In this document: positions 1-5,204 of the stretch, in pieces
Numbering within the stretch: position 1 is the first letter of the stretch
How the letters are laid out: each line of letters opens with the position of its first letter
From: Clostridia bacterium
GTDB lineage: Bacteria > Bacillota > Clostridia > Oscillospirales > CAG-272
Direction of reading: 5' to 3'
Assembly: GCA_017451975.1 (NCBI GenBank)
Contig: JAFTNI010000035.1
Location: forward strand, 1-6,056
Length of the DNA stretch: 6,056 bases
Position numbers and translations under genes: made by a program
The notes under the pieces: model-generated
What the model saw: the letters and a program-made list of their open reading frames with translations, nothing else
Databases searched by the model: none
What the model was told of the DNA's origin: nothing

Positions 1-135
1 ATCGTAAACGATCTTCTGTGCAACACCCTTCTTACCGTCTTCCATAACCTGGTTGATAAGCTTTGTTACAAGCTTGGAACCGTACATAGGATCCGGCAAT
101 ACGTCTCTTTTAGAAATTTGACCTCTTCTAGGCAG
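1..135 (-). CDS. rpsG: 30S ribosomal protein S7, 5' end only (CTG start)
   Basis: This is the first 45 codons of ribosomal protein S7, which binds the 3' major domain of 16S rRNA and nucleates assembly of the 30S head. The gene runs off the window edge. The translation begins (M)PRRGQISKRDVLPDPMYGSK and continues with LVTKLINQVMEDGKKG, the typical S7 N-terminus in which Pro follows the initiator. The codon before Pro is CTG, not ATG, GTG or TTG. It lies 8 bases after a perfect AAGGAGG, so CTG is my chosen start. The only in-frame alternative is a GTG six codons upstream, directly before that AAGGAGG with no ribosome binding site of its own; an in-frame TGA lies just above it. rpsL ends 185 bases upstream. 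The family call is very secure; the non-standard start is an inference from homology and spacing. Confidence 0.96.
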   Translation of the reverse strand, partial: MPRRGQISKRDVLPDPMYGSKLVTKLINQVMEDGKKGVAQKIVYD

Positions 136-320
136 TTGTCTTCCCTCCTTCACATAAAATGAATCTCATAGGTACTCGAAAGTTTTCCTCCCGTCATGCT
201 CAAGTGGGATTTTGAAAGAGAGTTTGTCCTCGCCGAAGGGCGGGTATAAACATTTTATCTATTCAAAATGCACGTAGCACGCGATTAGACATCTTTTAAG
301 TTTTACCTTTTTTAGCTAAA
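136..320 (-). other. rpsL-rpsG intergenic spacer, possible regulatory leader
   Basis: This 185-base spacer is long for two genes of the str operon. On the minus strand it holds, in order: an ATAAAATG (258-251) that could pair with a CATTTTAT (161-154); between them a small GC hairpin, CGCC-CTTC-GGCG (242-231) extended by two C-G pairs past a bulged A; a GGGAGG (192-187); and the true rpsG Shine-Dalgarno at 150-144. I see no intrinsic terminator and no convincing promoter. In E. coli S7 represses str-operon translation by binding the rpsL-rpsG spacer, so a comparable role is possible, but I cannot match the known S7 site. Confidence 0.4.
144..150 (-). promoter_or_regulatory. Shine-Dalgarno of rpsG, decides the CTG start
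   Basis: Minus-strand AAGGAGG is a full match to the anti-Shine-Dalgarno core and ends 8 bases before the CTG at 135-133. No ATG, GTG or TTG lies at a usable distance downstream in the S7 frame before the conserved PRRG residues, so this site supports CTG as the initiation codon. Confidence 0.85.
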
Positions 321-743
321 TTATTTTGCTGCTTTCTTACCGCGTTTAGCACCGTATTTGGAACGGCTCTGCTTACGGTCAGCAACGCCCTGTGTATCAA
401 GCGTACCACGAATAATGTGATAACGTACACCAGGAAGGTCACGTACTCTTCCGCCTCTGATAAGAACTACAGAGTGCTCCTGAAGATTGTGTCCGATACC
501 GGGGATATAGCAAGTTGCTTCAAGTCCGTTTGTAAGTCTTACTCTGGCAATTTTACGAAGAGCGGAGTTAGGCTTCTTCGGTGTTGTCGTTGTAACCTTT
601 GTGCAAACACCGCGTCTCTGGGGAGCAGAGAGTTCCGTGTAGGACTTCGTAAGAGTGTTGAGGTTCTTCTGAAGTACAGGGGACTTGGACTTATACTCGC
701 GTTTTTCACGACCCGAGCGTACAAGCTGGTTAAAGGTTGGCAT
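321..743 (-). CDS. rpsL: 30S ribosomal protein S12
   Basis: S12 (140 aa) lies at the decoding centre of the 30S subunit and helps to control translational accuracy. Family landmarks are all visible: MPTFNQLVR at the N-terminus, QRRGVCTKV at 42-50, TPKKPNSALRK at 54-64, the GHNLQEHS block at 84-91, IRGGRV followed by DLPGVRYH, and a basic tail. K56 matches the lysine numbered 43 in M. tuberculosis and is intact. Residue 101 matches Lys88 but is Arg here (codon CGT at 443-441); Lys88Arg is a known streptomycin-resistance substitution. The protein is about 15 residues longer than E. coli S12 because of extra sequence at roughly 22-40, as is common in Clostridia. The ATG follows AGGAGG by 6 bases. 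The gene sits 87 bases after the L7Ae-type gene and is probably co-transcribed with it. Confidence 0.98.
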   Translation of the reverse strand: MPTFNQLVRSGREKREYKSKSPVLQKNLNTLTKSYTELSAPQRRGVCTKVTTTTPKKPNSALRKIARVRLTNGLEATCYIPGIGHNLQEHSVVLIRGGRVRDLPGVRYHIIRGTLDTQGVADRKQSRSKYGAKRGKKAAK

Positions 744-749
744 AGTGCA

Positions 750-755
750 CCTCCT
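750..755 (-). promoter_or_regulatory. Shine-Dalgarno of rpsL
   Basis: Minus-strand AGGAGG lies 6 bases before the rpsL ATG at 743-741. It is a strong site and fixes the start. Confidence 0.8.
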
Positions 756-790
756 CTTTTTTTAATAGATAAATGTTTATATAATCCATT

Positions 791-812
791 TTTCCGAAAC
801 GCACTTCGGAAA
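791..812 (-). repeat. 8-bp inverted repeat in the L7Ae-rpsL spacer
   Basis: A perfect inverted repeat, TTTCCGAA / TTCGGAAA, encloses a 6-base loop (GTGCGT on the minus strand). It begins 18 bases past the L7Ae stop codon. On the transcribed strand it is followed by AATGGATTATA, with no T-run, so it is not a classical terminator. It could be an attenuating, processing or stabilising hairpin that tunes rpsL relative to the upstream gene. The structure is seen; the role is inference. Confidence 0.55.
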
Positions 813-830
813 CAGGAAAATATCAAAAAA

Positions 831-1076
831 TTAGTTAATTGTTACGCAAACGGCGCAATCTACGTCGATTCCGCACATTATGCCGAGTTCTTTTTTTGTC
901 TTTGCTTCGTTGTAGGGCACGCCGTGCGTGCGGCAAAGCTCGGCAACAAGATTGATTATTTTAGCGTCGGCATCTTTTGCAATGAAAGCCGATGAAGCCA
1001 TACCTACCTTGATAAGCTTTTTGGACTGTGTCAGTCCCGCCACTAACATAGGCTGTTGAGGGCCTTCGGATGACAT
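831..1076 (-). CDS. ribosomal protein L7Ae/YbxF-type RNA-binding protein
   Basis: This 81-aa protein belongs to the L7Ae/L30e/S12e/Gadd45 superfamily, whose small bacterial members (YbxF and YlxQ in Bacillus) bind kink-turn RNA. It carries the expected landmarks: GLTQSKKLIKVG at 14-25 (the G-x-x-Q-x-x-K helix), AFIAKDAD at 30-37, GVPY at about 51-54, and ELGIMCGIDVDCAV near the C-terminus, the RNA-contacting LGxxCG loop. The length equals the family norm of about 80 aa. An in-frame ATG exists at 1121, but that start has no ribosome binding site and adds 15 atypical residues. The ATG at 1076 follows AAAGGAAG by about 10 bases and gives the family length, so I chose it. Position between rpoC and rpsL is the standard Bacillota location. 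The cellular role of these proteins is not firmly settled, so I leave the symbol empty. Confidence 0.93.
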   Translation of the reverse strand: MSSEGPQQPMLVAGLTQSKKLIKVGMASSAFIAKDADAKIINLVAELCRTHGVPYNEAKTKKELGIMCGIDVDCAVCVTIN

Positions 1077-1086
1077 CTTAAATATG

Positions 1087-1094
1087 CTTCCTTT
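1087..1094 (-). promoter_or_regulatory. Shine-Dalgarno of the L7Ae-type gene, decides its start
   Basis: Minus-strand AAAGGAAG lies 10 bases before the ATG at 1076-1074. The two further upstream in-frame ATGs (1121 and 1097) have no such sequence in front of them, which favours the shorter 81-aa product. Confidence 0.6.
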
Positions 1095-1102
1095 CATTTG
1101 TT

Positions 1103-1141
1103 CGTGACAAAAACATCTCATATTGTTTACACATAGTCACG
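1103..1141 (-). promoter_or_regulatory. nested inverted repeats in the 5' leader of the L7Ae-rpsL-rpsG unit
   Basis: An outer 6-bp repeat (CGTGAC at 1141-1136 with GTCACG at 1108-1103 on the minus strand) encloses an inner 5-bp repeat (AAACA 1128-1124 with TGTTT 1115-1111, 8-base loop). The predicted transcript start falls at the 5' edge of the outer stem, so the RNA could begin with this hairpin, upstream of the Shine-Dalgarno at 1094-1087. The asymmetric internal loop (7 versus 2 bases) lacks the paired G-A steps of a kink-turn, so I do not call it an L7Ae binding site. The fold is inferred by eye. Confidence 0.4.
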
Positions 1142-1149
1142 TATTACAT

Positions 1150-1178
1150 ATTTTATCACCAAAATGCATTTTTGTCAA
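1150..1178 (-). promoter_or_regulatory. sigma-A type promoter for L7Ae-rpsL-rpsG
   Basis: On the minus strand a perfect -35 TTGACA (1178-1173) is followed, after exactly 17 bases, by TAAAAT (1155-1150), a 5/6 match to the -10 consensus. The sequence upstream is strongly A/T-rich with A-runs, as in an UP element. Transcription would start near 1143, giving a leader of about 65 bases before the L7Ae ATG. It lies in the spacer between the ASCH gene and the L7Ae gene and so starts a unit separate from rpoBC. Confidence 0.85.
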
Positions 1179-1234
1179 CTATATTTTTGTTGTTTTTTTA
1201 AAATTTTTAAGATTTTTTTGTTCAAATCGGCAAA

Positions 1235-1582
1235 TTATTTTTTCAAAAGGATTTTTATGGCAAAAGCGCCGTACTTTTCCACTGTTTCCCTGCCGTATAT
1301 CTTTTCCATATAATCTGAAATATGCGCAGGCGTGCTCCCCGGAAAGCCAAGGCTTTCGGGCGCATAGTTTTCCGCAAGGCTGTGGAAATCTTCATATATA
1401 TAAGTAGCCAGCACTTCCGTGCATATTTCTTCGCCATCAAGCGCCATGCACGAAAAAATTATCAGGTCGCCCGCGGCTATTCCCCGCCGCTTTTCATCGT
1501 AAAGGCGCATTTCCACCGTTTTTCTGCCCTCTTTTATTTCAATATACGGCTCTTTTAAAAGGTTCATTCTGTGTGTTTTCAT
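1235..1582 (-). CDS. ASCH domain protein
   Basis: This 115-aa protein matches the ASCH (ASC-1 homology) fold, a PUA-like beta-barrel thought to bind RNA or modified nucleosides. The signature G-x-K-x-x-E-x-R is present as GRKTVEMR at 19-26, after a typical MNLLKEPYIEIKEG opening. AGDLIIF at 37-43 is the usual GD-x-I-x-F strand, and the protein ends with a YGAFAIKI strand (about 104-111). E. coli YqfB, an ASCH protein, hydrolyses N4-acetylcytidine using a Lys and a Thr in this region; K21 and T22 are compatible, but I cannot assign activity. The ATG lies 7 bases after a weak GGGG. The gene starts 56 bases after the rpoC stop, behind a strong hairpin, and ends 158 bases before the L7Ae gene, beyond which a new promoter begins. 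It has no membrane segment or signal peptide and is not a usual member of this locus. Confidence 0.82.
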   Translation of the reverse strand: MKTHRMNLLKEPYIEIKEGRKTVEMRLYDEKRRGIAAGDLIIFSCMALDGEEICTEVLATYIYEDFHSLAENYAPESLGFPGSTPAHISDYMEKIYGRETVEKYGAFAIKILLKK

Positions 1583-1599
1583 AATCTTACCCCAGCAGA

Positions 1600-1627
1600 A
1601 AGCCGCAAGCTTTGCAGCTTGCGGCTT
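1600..1627 (-). terminator. terminator-like hairpin after rpoC, weak T-run
   Basis: A perfect 12-bp stem, AAGCCGCAAGCT / AGCTTGCGGCTT, has a GCAA (GNRA) tetraloop on the transcribed strand and starts 11 bases after the rpoC stop codon. It is followed by TCTGCTGGGG, so the T-run is poor (only the TTTCT at the stem edge). It may be a partial terminator, or a 3' stabilising or processing hairpin, that lowers transcription into the ASCH gene. The stem is certain; termination is inference. Confidence 0.65.
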
Positions 1628-1638
1628 GAATATCAGAA

Positions 1639-4600
1639 TTAAACTGCGGCTGTTTCGTTTGCAGCGTCTTCATCGTCAGTTTTTTCAACCTTCTTAACTT
1701 CGATATCGCGGTATTTCTGCAAGCCCGTACCTGCGGGGATGAGTTTACCGATGATAACGTTTTCTTTAAGACCGATGAGGTGGTCAACCTTACCCTTGAT
1801 AGCGGCTTCCGTAAGAACTTTTGTTGTTTCCTGGAAGGAAGCTGCGGAAAGGAAGGATTCCGTCTGGAGAGCTGTTTTCGTGATACCGAGAAGAATAGGC
1901 GTGCATTCTGCAAGGCGGAGTGTTCTTTCGCCTGCATCGATGCGGTCCTGAATTCTCTTGTTTTCATCGCCGAATTCCATAATGTCAACGATAGAACCGA
2001 ACAAAAGATCTGTGTCACCGCTTTCGTCGATGCGAACCTTACGTGTCATCTGGCGAGCGATAACCTCGATATGCTTATCGTTGATCTTGATATCCTGGCT
2101 CTTGTACACTCTCTGTACTTCGCGTGTGATATAGTCGTATGCGGCTTCAAGGCCCTGAACTCTTGCAATATCTGCGGGAGCAAGGTTACCTTCTGTAAGA
2201 AGCTCACCGCGTATGATGTAGGAACCATCTGCGGGAAGTATCTTTGTGCCGTAAGGAATGGGGTAAACGTGGTCTTCACCGTCGTCACCCGTGATGATAA
2301 CGTTTCTGGAGCGTTTTGCATCCTGAATGCGAACGTTACCGGAGAATTCTGCAATAGTTGCCGTTTTCTTAGGTCTGCGTGCTTCGAAGATTTCTTCAAC
2401 ACGGGGAAGACCCTGCGTAATATCGGAACCTGCGATACCACCTGTGTGGAACGTTCTCATCGTAAGCTGCGTACCGGGTTCACCGATAGACTGAGCAGCA
2501 ACTATACCAACCGCTTCGCCCGCTGCAACAAGCTTGCCTGTTGCAAGGTCAGTACCGTAGCACTTAGCGCAGATACCATGGCGGCATTTACATCTGAGAA
2601 TGGAACGAACGTGAACTTTGTCTACGCCGGAATCAGCAATTCTCTTCGCGTCGTTTGCCGTAAGAAGGTCGCCTGCTCTTGCGATAACTTCGCCGCCGAC
2701 AACAACGTCGCTTGCGAGTGTTCTGCCGGGAAGTCTTTCTTCGAGCTTTTCGATCGTTTCGTCACCGTCAACAAGGTCGTATACCCAAATACCTTCTGTT
2801 GTTCCGCAGTCTTTTTCTCGAACGATAACTTCCTGGGAAACGTCAACGAGTCGGCGTGTAAGATAACCGGAGTCGGCTGTTTTAAGAGCTGTATCCGAAA
2901 GAGTTTTACGTGAACCACGCGCACCGATGAAGTACTCAAGCACGTTAAGACCTTCACGGAAGTTACTCTTAATAGGAAGCTCCATTGTTTTACCGGAGGT
3001 GGACACCATAAGACCACGCATACCGGCAAGCTGTTTCATCTGGGAAATAGAACCACGGGCACCGGAGTCACTCATCATCTTGATAGGATTGTATCTGTCA
3101 AGGCCTTTCTGGAGCGCTTCTGTAACGTCCTTGTTCGTTTTCTCCCAAACGGAGATAACGCTTCTGTATCTTTCATCGTCGGAAAGAAGACCGCGGCGGT
3201 AATCCTTTGCAATCTTCTCTACCTTGAGCTCTGCTTCGTGAATGAGTTCCTTCTTCTGAGGAGGAACAACCATGTCGGAAACGGAAATGGAGATGGAAGC
3301 TCTTGTGGAATATTTGTAACCGTTGGACTTGATAGCGTCAAGCACTTCTGCCATGACCGTGGGGCCGTGGAGCTTGATCGTGCGGTCAACTATCTTACCA
3401 AGCTCGCCCTTCGCCGTTGTGAAGTCAACTTCGAGGTCGAGGAGCTTATCGGGGTCTGTTCTGTCAACGAAGCCGAGGTCCTGAGGAATGGGCTTGTTGA
3501 AAATAAGACGGCCGAGTGTTGCATTTATAAGCTTCGTATGAACTACGCCGTCGATTTCCTTTGTAACGCGAACCTTGATGGGTGCGTGGATACCGAGCTG
3601 GCCGTTTTCGTAAGCCATCATAGCCTCGTCGAAGTCGCGGAAAATCTTACCTTCGCCGGGCTCGCCTGCTTTGTCTATCGTGAGGTAGTAGGAGCCAAGC
3701 ACCATGTCCTGAGAAGGAACGGTTACGGCCTTACCGTCGGCAGGCTTAAGGAAGTTGTTAGCGGAAAGCATGAGGAAACGAGCCTCTGCCTGCGCTTCGC
3801 TGGAAAGCGGAATGTGAACAGGCATCTGGTCGCCGTCGAAGTCGGCGTTGAACGCTGCGCAAACAAGCGGGTGAAGCTTAATAGCTCTGCCCTCTACAAG
3901 CACGGGCTCAAATGCCTGAATAGAAAGACGGTGAAGTGTAGGTGCACGGTTAAGAAGAACGGGGTGGTCCTTGATAACGTTTTCAAGTGCATCCCAAACC
4001 TCGTTGGAAGCCTTATCTACTTTCTTCTTTGCATCTTTGATGTTGGAAGCGTTCTGTGTTTCAACAAGACGTTTCATAACGAAGGGCTTGAAGAGCTCAA
4101 GCGCCATTTCTTTAGGAAGACCGCACTGGTAAATTTTAAGTGTCGGGCCTACAACGATAACGGAACGGCCGGAATAGTCAACACGTTTACCGAGCAAGTT
4201 CTGGCGGAAACGTCCCTGCTTACCGCGGAGCATTTCGGAAAGAGATTTGAGAGGTCTGTTGGAAGAACCGCCTGTTACGGATTTACCGCGGCGGCCGTTG
4301 TCGATAAGTGCGTCAACGGCTTCCTGAAGCATACGCTTCTCGTTACGGATGATGATTTCGGGCGCATAAAGCTCCATGAGCTTGCGCAAACGGTTGTTTC
4401 TGTTGATAACCCTTCTGTAAAGGTCGTTAAGGTCGGACGTTGCGAAACGGCCGCCGTCGAGCTGTACCATAGGACGGATATCCGGGGGGATAACGGGAAC
4501 AACGTCGAGTATCATCCACTCGGGGCGGTTGCCGGATTTACGGAAGGATTCAACAACCTCGAGTCTTTTGATTATGCGAAGCTTCTTCTGGCCCTGAGCC

Positions 4601-5187
4601 TTTTCAAGCTCATCGCGAAGCTCTTTGGAAAGCGCTTCGAGGTCAAGCTCTGCAAGAAGCTCCTTGATGGCTTCCGCGCCCATGCCAACGCGGAAGTCAT
4701 TTTCGTATTTTTCGTAGAAATCGCGGTACTCGCTATCGGAAAGAAGCTGCTTCTTTTCAAGAGGAGTGTTACCGGGATCGAGAACGATGTACTGTGCGAA
4801 ATAGAGAACTTTTTCGAGGTATCTGGGCGAAATATCAAGAAGAAGACCCATTCTCGAAGGAATAGCGCGGAAATACCAGATGTGGGAAACGGGAGCAGCA
4901 AGCTCGATGTGGCCCATTCTTTCGCGGCGAACCTTCTTCGTTGTTACTTCAACGCCGCATTTTTCACAAACTTTTCCTTTATAGCGAACACGTTTATATT
5001 TACCGCAAAGACATTCCCAGTCTTTTGTCGGTCCGAATATTTTTTCGCAGAACAAGCCGTCGCGTTCGGGGCGAAGTGTTCTGTAGTTGATCGTTTCGGG
5101 TTTTGTTACTTCGCCGAAAGACCAGGATCTTATCATTTCGGGAGATGCAAGACCTATTTTAATGGAGTCAAAAATGTTCTTACTCAT
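1639..5187 (-). CDS. rpoC: DNA-directed RNA polymerase subunit beta'
   Basis: The beta' subunit (1182 aa) forms the clamp, half of the active site and the moving parts of RNA polymerase. In order: zinc finger C59/C61/C74/C77; sigma-binding clamp helices about 252-300; switch 2 (KQGRFRQNLLGKRVDYSGR) near 323-341; catalytic NADFDGDQM at 447-455 with the Mg-binding D449, D451 and D453; bridge helix about 752-785; second zinc site C794/C866/C873/C876; trigger loop LTMRTFHTGG at 908-917 with catalytic H914. There is no SI3 insertion and the length suits Clostridia. The ATG at 5187 follows GAGGGG by 6 bases and gives the usual MSKNIFDSIKIGLASP start; an in-frame ATG at 5208 overlaps the rpoB stop as ATGA but lacks a ribosome binding site. 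Odd points: P456 where Ala is usual, S422 where Gly is usual, and a changed bridge-helix N-terminus (755-764). Confidence 0.99.
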   Translation of the reverse strand: MSKNIFDSIKIGLASPEMIRSWSFGEVTKPETINYRTLRPERDGLFCEKIFGPTKDWECLCGKYKRVRYKGKVCEKCGVEVTTKKVRRERMGHIELAAPVSHIWYFRAIPSRMGLLLDISPRYLEKVLYFAQYIVLDPGNTPLEKKQLLSDSEYRDFYEKYENDFRVGMGAEAIKELLAELDLEALSKELRDELEKAQGQKKLRIIKRLEVVESFRKSGNRPEWMILDVVPVIPPDIRPMVQLDGGRFATSDLNDLYRRVINRNNRLRKLMELYAPEIIIRNEKRMLQEAVDALIDNGRRGKSVTGGSSNRPLKSLSEMLRGKQGRFRQNLLGKRVDYSGRSVIVVGPTLKIYQCGLPKEMALELFKPFVMKRLVETQNASNIKDAKKKVDKASNEVWDALENVIKDHPVLLNRAPTLHRLSIQAFEPVLVEGRAIKLHPLVCAAFNADFDGDQMPVHIPLSSEAQAEARFLMLSANNFLKPADGKAVTVPSQDMVLGSYYLTIDKAGEPGEGKIFRDFDEAMMAYENGQLGIHAPIKVRVTKEIDGVVHTKLINATLGRLIFNKPIPQDLGFVDRTDPDKLLDLEVDFTTAKGELGKIVDRTIKLHGPTVMAEVLDAIKSNGYKYSTRASISISVSDMVVPPQKKELIHEAELKVEKIAKDYRRGLLSDDERYRSVISVWEKTNKDVTEALQKGLDRYNPIKMMSDSGARGSISQMKQLAGMRGLMVSTSGKTMELPIKSNFREGLNVLEYFIGARGSRKTLSDTALKTADSGYLTRRLVDVSQEVIVREKDCGTTEGIWVYDLVDGDETIEKLEERLPGRTLASDVVVGGEVIARAGDLLTANDAKRIADSGVDKVHVRSILRCKCRHGICAKCYGTDLATGKLVAAGEAVGIVAAQSIGEPGTQLTMRTFHTGGIAGSDITQGLPRVEEIFEARRPKKTATIAEFSGNVRIQDAKRSRNVIITGDDGEDHVYPIPYGTKILPADGSYIIRGELLTEGNLAPADIARVQGLEAAYDYITREVQRVYKSQDIKINDKHIEVIARQMTRKVRIDESGDTDLLFGSIVDIMEFGDENKRIQDRIDAGERTLRLAECTPILLGITKTALQTESFLSAASFQETTKVLTEAAIKGKVDHLIGLKENVIIGKLIPAGTGLQKYRDIEVKKVEKTDDEDAANETAAV

Positions 5188-5193
5188 TAATTT

Positions 5194-5199
5194 CCCCTC
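5194..5199 (-). promoter_or_regulatory. Shine-Dalgarno of rpoC, decides its start
   Basis: Minus-strand GAGGGG lies 6 bases before the ATG at 5187-5185 and just past the rpoB stop codon. It favours this start over the in-frame ATG at 5208, which would add seven residues (MISEGKL) and has no ribosome binding site. Confidence 0.7.
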
Positions 5200-5204
5200 A
5201 CTTA

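Noticed and set aside
252..257. TAAAAT as a -10 element of a second promoter for rpsG
   Set aside because: The hexamer 17 bases upstream (GTGCTA) matches TTGACA at only three positions and there is no extended -10 TG, so it is not better than chance in AT-rich DNA.
417..995. 192-codon plus-strand frame across rpsL and the L7Ae gene
   Set aside because: It spans two genuine minus-strand genes and their spacer, which no real gene would do here, and it resembles no known family.
1077..1121. Longer start (ATG at 1121) for the L7Ae-type gene
   Set aside because: No Shine-Dalgarno precedes it, the added residues are atypical for the family, and the region is better explained as a structured leader with the ribosome binding site at 1087-1094.
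1103..1141. Kink-turn binding site for the L7Ae-type protein
   Set aside because: The internal loop is asymmetric but has no tandem G-A/A-G pairs opposite each other, which a kink-turn requires.
1179..1234. Intrinsic terminator after the ASCH gene
   Set aside because: The only inverted repeat (TTAAAA-A-TTTTAA) is pure A/T and is followed by A-runs rather than T-runs on the transcribed strand; it is more plausibly an UP element for the promoter at 1150-1178.
1780..2913. 377-codon open frame on the plus strand opposite the 3' half of rpoC
   Set aside because: Same reasoning: antisense shadow of a highly conserved gene, no ribosome binding site, low-quality Cys-rich translation.
3238..5190. 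650-codon open frame on the plus strand opposite rpoC
   Set aside because: It lies exactly antisense to rpoC, has no ribosome binding site or family resemblance, and has shadow-like composition rich in Cys, Val and Asn. It arises because rpoC codon use avoids the complements of stop codons in that register.
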